NCBI RefSeq assembly: GCF_000719095.1
Contig: NZ_JOEH01000063.1
Coordinates: forward strand, 1-7,535
DNA from: Streptacidiphilus jeojiense
GTDB lineage: Bacteria > Actinomycetota > Actinomycetes > Streptomycetales > Streptomycetaceae
Length of the DNA stretch: 7,535 bases
Reading direction: 5' to 3'
Positions 5,699-7,535 of the stretch are shown here, one piece after another (positions within the stretch are counted from its first letter, which is position 1; each line of letters opens with the position of its first letter). The position numbers and the translations under genes were made by a program. The notes under the pieces were generated by a model, which searched no databases, was not told the DNA's origin, and worked only from the letters and a program-made list of their open reading frames with translations.

Positions 5699-6139
5699 AT
5701 GGACGACGGGCAACGGGTTGATCTAGGGGTGTCGTTGTTCATCCCATACCGGTACACCGAGGACCGGCTCTTCCGGGCGTTGCAGGATGCCGGGTTCGAC
5801 GATTGGACGCTCGCCCAGTGCCGAGTCTTCCAGCGCGTCGCCCCGGACGGCTCGCGCCTCAAGGACCTCGCCGACCAGGCGCAGATGACCAAGCAAAGCG
5901 CCAGCGTGATGGTCGACCAGCTCGAAAACCTGGGCTACGTCCGCCGGCTCCCCGACCCCACGGACGGTCGTGCCCGACTGATCGTGATTGAGGAGCGCGG
6001 CAAGCGTGCCGTCGAGGTGGCCATGGCCACGCTTGACGAGATCTACGCGGAGTGGAAGACCTATCTTGGCACCCGCAACTTCACGTTGCTGCACCAGATT
6101 CTCGATCAACTTCGTGAGATCACCGACCCGTACGCCTGA
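5699..6139 (+). CDS. MarR family transcriptional regulator
   Basis: A 146-residue winged-helix regulator of the usual MarR length. Helices lead into LAQCRVFQRVAPDGSRLKDLADQAQMTKQSASVMVDQLENLGYVRRLPDPTDGRARLIVI (about 38-97). SRLKDLADQAQMTKQSASVMVDQLE is the recognition helix-turn-helix, and the DPTDGRAR segment is the beta-wing with its characteristic Asp and Arg. The C-terminal helices (about 100-145) form the dimer interface. ATG 5699 is chosen because GAGG lies five bases upstream; GTG 5657 would add 14 Gly-rich residues. It stands alone, with a decayed NTF2-like gene upstream and an alpha/beta hydrolase converging from downstream, both possible targets. There are no cysteine pairs indicating redox sensing; the single Cys41 lies in the first DNA-binding helix region. 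Ligand unknown. Confidence 0.88.
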   Translation: MDDGQRVDLGVSLFIPYRYTEDRLFRALQDAGFDDWTLAQCRVFQRVAPDGSRLKDLADQAQMTKQSASVMVDQLENLGYVRRLPDPTDGRARLIVIEERGKRAVEVAMATLDEIYAEWKTYLGTRNFTLLHQILDQLREITDPYA

Positions 6140-6365
6140 CAGTCTCGACCCGGCCGGACTTCATCAATGATCCTGACGATAGTCCGGGCGTGACGGGTGA
6201 TTGCAACAAGGCGCGGTGCACCGTGGCTCCGGCGACCGCTATGGCGCCCGTGACGGGCGGCCAACCGGTTCCACGCTGCCCGACTCGCTGCAGGCCTGGG
6301 TCGTCCTACGGCACGAACGGAACCGGTATCTACCCCTGTCCGCTACGTCACCGGCCTCGGCGCCT
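6140..6365. other. Convergent spacer with three inverted repeats
   Basis: No gene is recognised between the MarR and hydrolase stops. CCGGACT (6154-6160) and AGTCCGG (6181-6187) form a seven-base stem whose 20-base loop holds TCAT-CA-ATGA, a plausible marR terminator. CGCCCG-TGA-CGGGCG (6245-6259) is a compact hairpin suitable for stopping transcription from either side. ACCGGTTCC (6264-6272) and GGAACCGGT (6319-6327) are perfect nine-base inverted copies 46 bases apart, of unknown role. A plus-strand frame from 6201 is partly codon-biased but matches nothing I know. Confidence 0.45.
6245..6259. terminator. Symmetric hairpin between convergent genes
   Basis: CGCCCG and CGGGCG form a perfect six-base stem with a TGA loop. 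Position about midway between two convergent genes suits a bidirectional terminator. No T-run on either side. Confidence 0.4.
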
Positions 6366-7085
6366 TCATGCCGAGAGCAGCGCCTCAGCCACTGTGTCCG
6401 GGCTGGTCAGCATGGTCATGTGAGTGCCCGGTATCACCAGCGGGTCGACGCCGAGCCGCGCCGCGAACTCGGTGCCGGGCCGGGCCAGGGCGCTGTCGTC
6501 GGCGCATAGCACGTACGCCGCGTCCACTCCGATCTCCGTGACCGGCGGCAGGTCGAGGCTGCCGGTCATATAGCCGCCCGGCTGCGGCAGCAGCAGCCGG
6601 CTGACGAGTTCCTGGAGCGGTGCCGGTTCTCCGGGCATGAGCGCACTTTGAACCGCATCGAGGCCGAGTGGGACGGTGCCATCGGGGGTGGCCTTGATGG
6701 CCTGCCGGATTATCTCGCCGTACTGCTCGTTCTCGTCGAGCATCGAGGTGCCTCGCTCGGGAACCACCGCGCTGAAGTAGATCACCTTCGCGACGCGGCC
6801 CACCAGCCGGTGGGCGGCCCCGGTGGCCGGGTATCCGCCCCAGCTGTGGCAGGCCAGGACCACATCGGACAGGTCGCGGCGCTCGACCTCGCCCACCACG
6901 TAGTCCACAGCGTCGGCCAATTCGAGCCCTGCGGGCGAACCGTCGTACGACAGCCCGGGCAGAGTCAGCGCCAGAGCCGGATGACCGCGCTCGATCAGTG
7001 CGCGGGCTACTGGCTGCCAACTCCAGCCTCCCAGCCATGCGCCGGGAATCAGGACGAACGTCTGCATGCGCTTGCCGTCGGTCAT
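6366..7085 (-). CDS. Alpha/beta hydrolase (esterase, SABP2/EstC-like subgroup)
   Basis: A 239-residue, probably cytoplasmic single-domain alpha/beta hydrolase. The opening strand and oxyanion-hole loop are FVLIPGAWLGGWSW (10-23). The nucleophile elbow is ACHSWGGYP with Ser81, in which the first glycine of the usual G-x-S-x-G is Cys79. Asp196 or Asp197 in VLCADDSALARPG is the acid, and His222 in IPGTHMTML the base, completing a triad in canonical order and spacing. Proteins with this layout hydrolyse esters of small aromatic or aliphatic compounds. ATG 7085 is preferred because AGAGG lies eight bases upstream; ATG seven codons later is an alternative. The gene converges on marR and has a 14-bp palindrome 74-87 bases upstream of its start. 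With two pumps nearby, a detoxifying role is reasonable but inferred. Confidence 0.87.
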   Translation of the reverse strand: MTDGKRMQTFVLIPGAWLGGWSWQPVARALIERGHPALALTLPGLSYDGSPAGLELADAVDYVVGEVERRDLSDVVLACHSWGGYPATGAAHRLVGRVAKVIYFSAVVPERGTSMLDENEQYGEIIRQAIKATPDGTVPLGLDAVQSALMPGEPAPLQELVSRLLLPQPGGYMTGSLDLPPVTEIGVDAAYVLCADDSALARPGTEFAARLGVDPLVIPGTHMTMLTSPDTVAEALLSA

Positions 7086-7158
7086 ATGTCAGACCTCTTC
7101 TCTTCTGGTCAAAGGCACGAACTGGGCGGCGTGGGAGCGGTGGAGAATCTGCGCCTCG

Positions 7159-7172
7159 CACGGCATGCCGTG
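7159..7172. promoter_or_regulatory. Perfect 14-bp palindrome upstream of the hydrolase gene
   Basis: CACGGCA meets its exact reverse complement TGCCGTG with no spacer, 74-87 bases upstream of the hydrolase start. That length and symmetry fit a binding site for a dimeric regulator; the nearby MarR is one candidate. No promoter boxes could be placed with confidence next to it. Confidence 0.4.
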
Positions 7173-7407
7173 TCGCGGAGGTCGGGACGCAGGCCGCAGC
7201 CGGCCGCCGCGGCCTGCTCAATCGCGTCCGTCGTCGTCCCTGCTCAGGGATCGTGCGCGGTCGCTATGCGGTGTGCTGCCTGCGGTCCCCGAACCAGGGG
7301 AGACGTGGAAGGCTCCGGGCGGGTCGGTGCGCTGGTAGGTGTGCGCGCAGTCCCTCCGATGAGTGCGGCTGGCAGTCGTTCGGCGCGCAACATGTCGTAG
7401 GAGGCGA

Positions 7408-7515
7408 ATGACGAGGAGAACGCCTGGGTTGGCACTGGTTGCGTCCTGGGGAGTGGTGTACGGGTTTCCACCTGATCCGGGGGTTTGTCACCGGATCGGT
7501 TGGGAGCGCGCATAG
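7408..7515 (+). CDS. Possible 35-residue small protein
   Basis: ATG 7408 follows AGGAGG (7399-7404) with only a three-base gap, shorter than ideal. The product begins MTRRTPGLALVASWGVVYGF, a basic start followed by a short hydrophobic stretch, and ends at TAG 7513-7515. Third-position G/C is only moderate, arguing against long-term coding use. It resembles no family I know; treat as a candidate only. Confidence 0.18.
   Translation: MTRRTPGLALVASWGVVYGFPPDPGVCHRIGWERA
7474..7497. terminator. Stem-loop near the right edge
   Basis: GATCCGG (7474-7480) and CCGGATC (7491-7497) form a seven-base stem around a ten-base loop. It overlaps the end of the possible small reading frame, so it may instead terminate a minus-strand transcript entering from the right. 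Confidence 0.35.
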
Positions 7516-7535
7516 TTGAACGGCCATCGGCTGAT

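Larger units (their letters stand above)
7086..7535. other. Gene-poor right end rich in palindromes
   Basis: No convincing gene is found in these 450 bases, where codon bias is weak in all six frames. Several dyads are present: CACGGCA/TGCCGTG (7159-7172), GGCCGC-C-GCGGCC (7202-7214), TCCCTG-CT-CAGGGA (7237-7250), TCCCC-n6-GGGGA (7286-7301) and GATCCGG-n10-CCGGATC (7474-7497). A 35-codon frame at 7408-7515 follows AGGAGG. It may hold a long regulatory region for the hydrolase and for an unseen gene to the right. Confidence 0.45.

Noticed and set aside
7086..7535. A CRISPR array or insertion sequence in the palindrome-rich end
   Set aside because: The dyads differ in sequence and spacing, there are no regular direct repeats, and no transposase is visible.

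Overview
The window is very GC-rich chromosomal DNA whose codons strongly favour G or C in the third position. It uses GTG as well as ATG starts and contains compact regulator/efflux gene pairs. Together with the protein families present (a CGNR-type regulator, a DrrA/DrrB exporter, a DHA2-type MFS pump), this points to an actinomycete, most likely Streptomyces or a close relative. I see no rRNA, tRNA, CRISPR array or complete mobile element.

Layout, left to right. (1) The last codons of an unidentified gene, closed by a strong hairpin (1-130). (2) A divergent pair sharing one AT-rich promoter region: a CGNR zinc-finger regulator on the minus strand (325-876) and a 14-TM MFS drug-efflux pump on the plus strand (982-2421). 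(3) A 195-base gap with two tandem hairpins and a short coding-like remnant. (4) A second divergent block: a minus-strand operon of a DrrA-like ABC ATPase (3453-4421) and its DrrB-like permease (2617-3456), overlapping by ATGA, facing a TetR regulator on the plus strand (4520-5122). (5) A frameshifted NTF2/SnoaL-like gene (5191-5524), preceded by a near-perfect 22-bp dyad. (6) A MarR regulator (5699-6139). (7) A convergent alpha/beta hydrolase on the minus strand (6366-7085). (8) A gene-poor right end with several palindromes.

How it works together: this looks like an export and detoxification island. Two unrelated efflux systems each face a local regulator, a third regulator (MarR) stands close to a small-molecule hydrolase, and an NTF2-like gene is decaying between them. 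The most informative regulatory structure is at 4489-4522. There a perfect 11-base palindrome overlaps both the -35 box of the ABC operon and the start of a probably leaderless tetR mRNA, so one bound dimer could control both directions. The 877-981 region, with its repeated GTCAGT motif and a TTCTAT/ATAGAA dyad, plays the same part for the CGNR/MFS pair. None of the families is new. The novelty candidates are the non-coding dyads, the variant CGNR motif and the two gene remnants. No resident biosynthetic genes are visible, so the exported compounds cannot be named.
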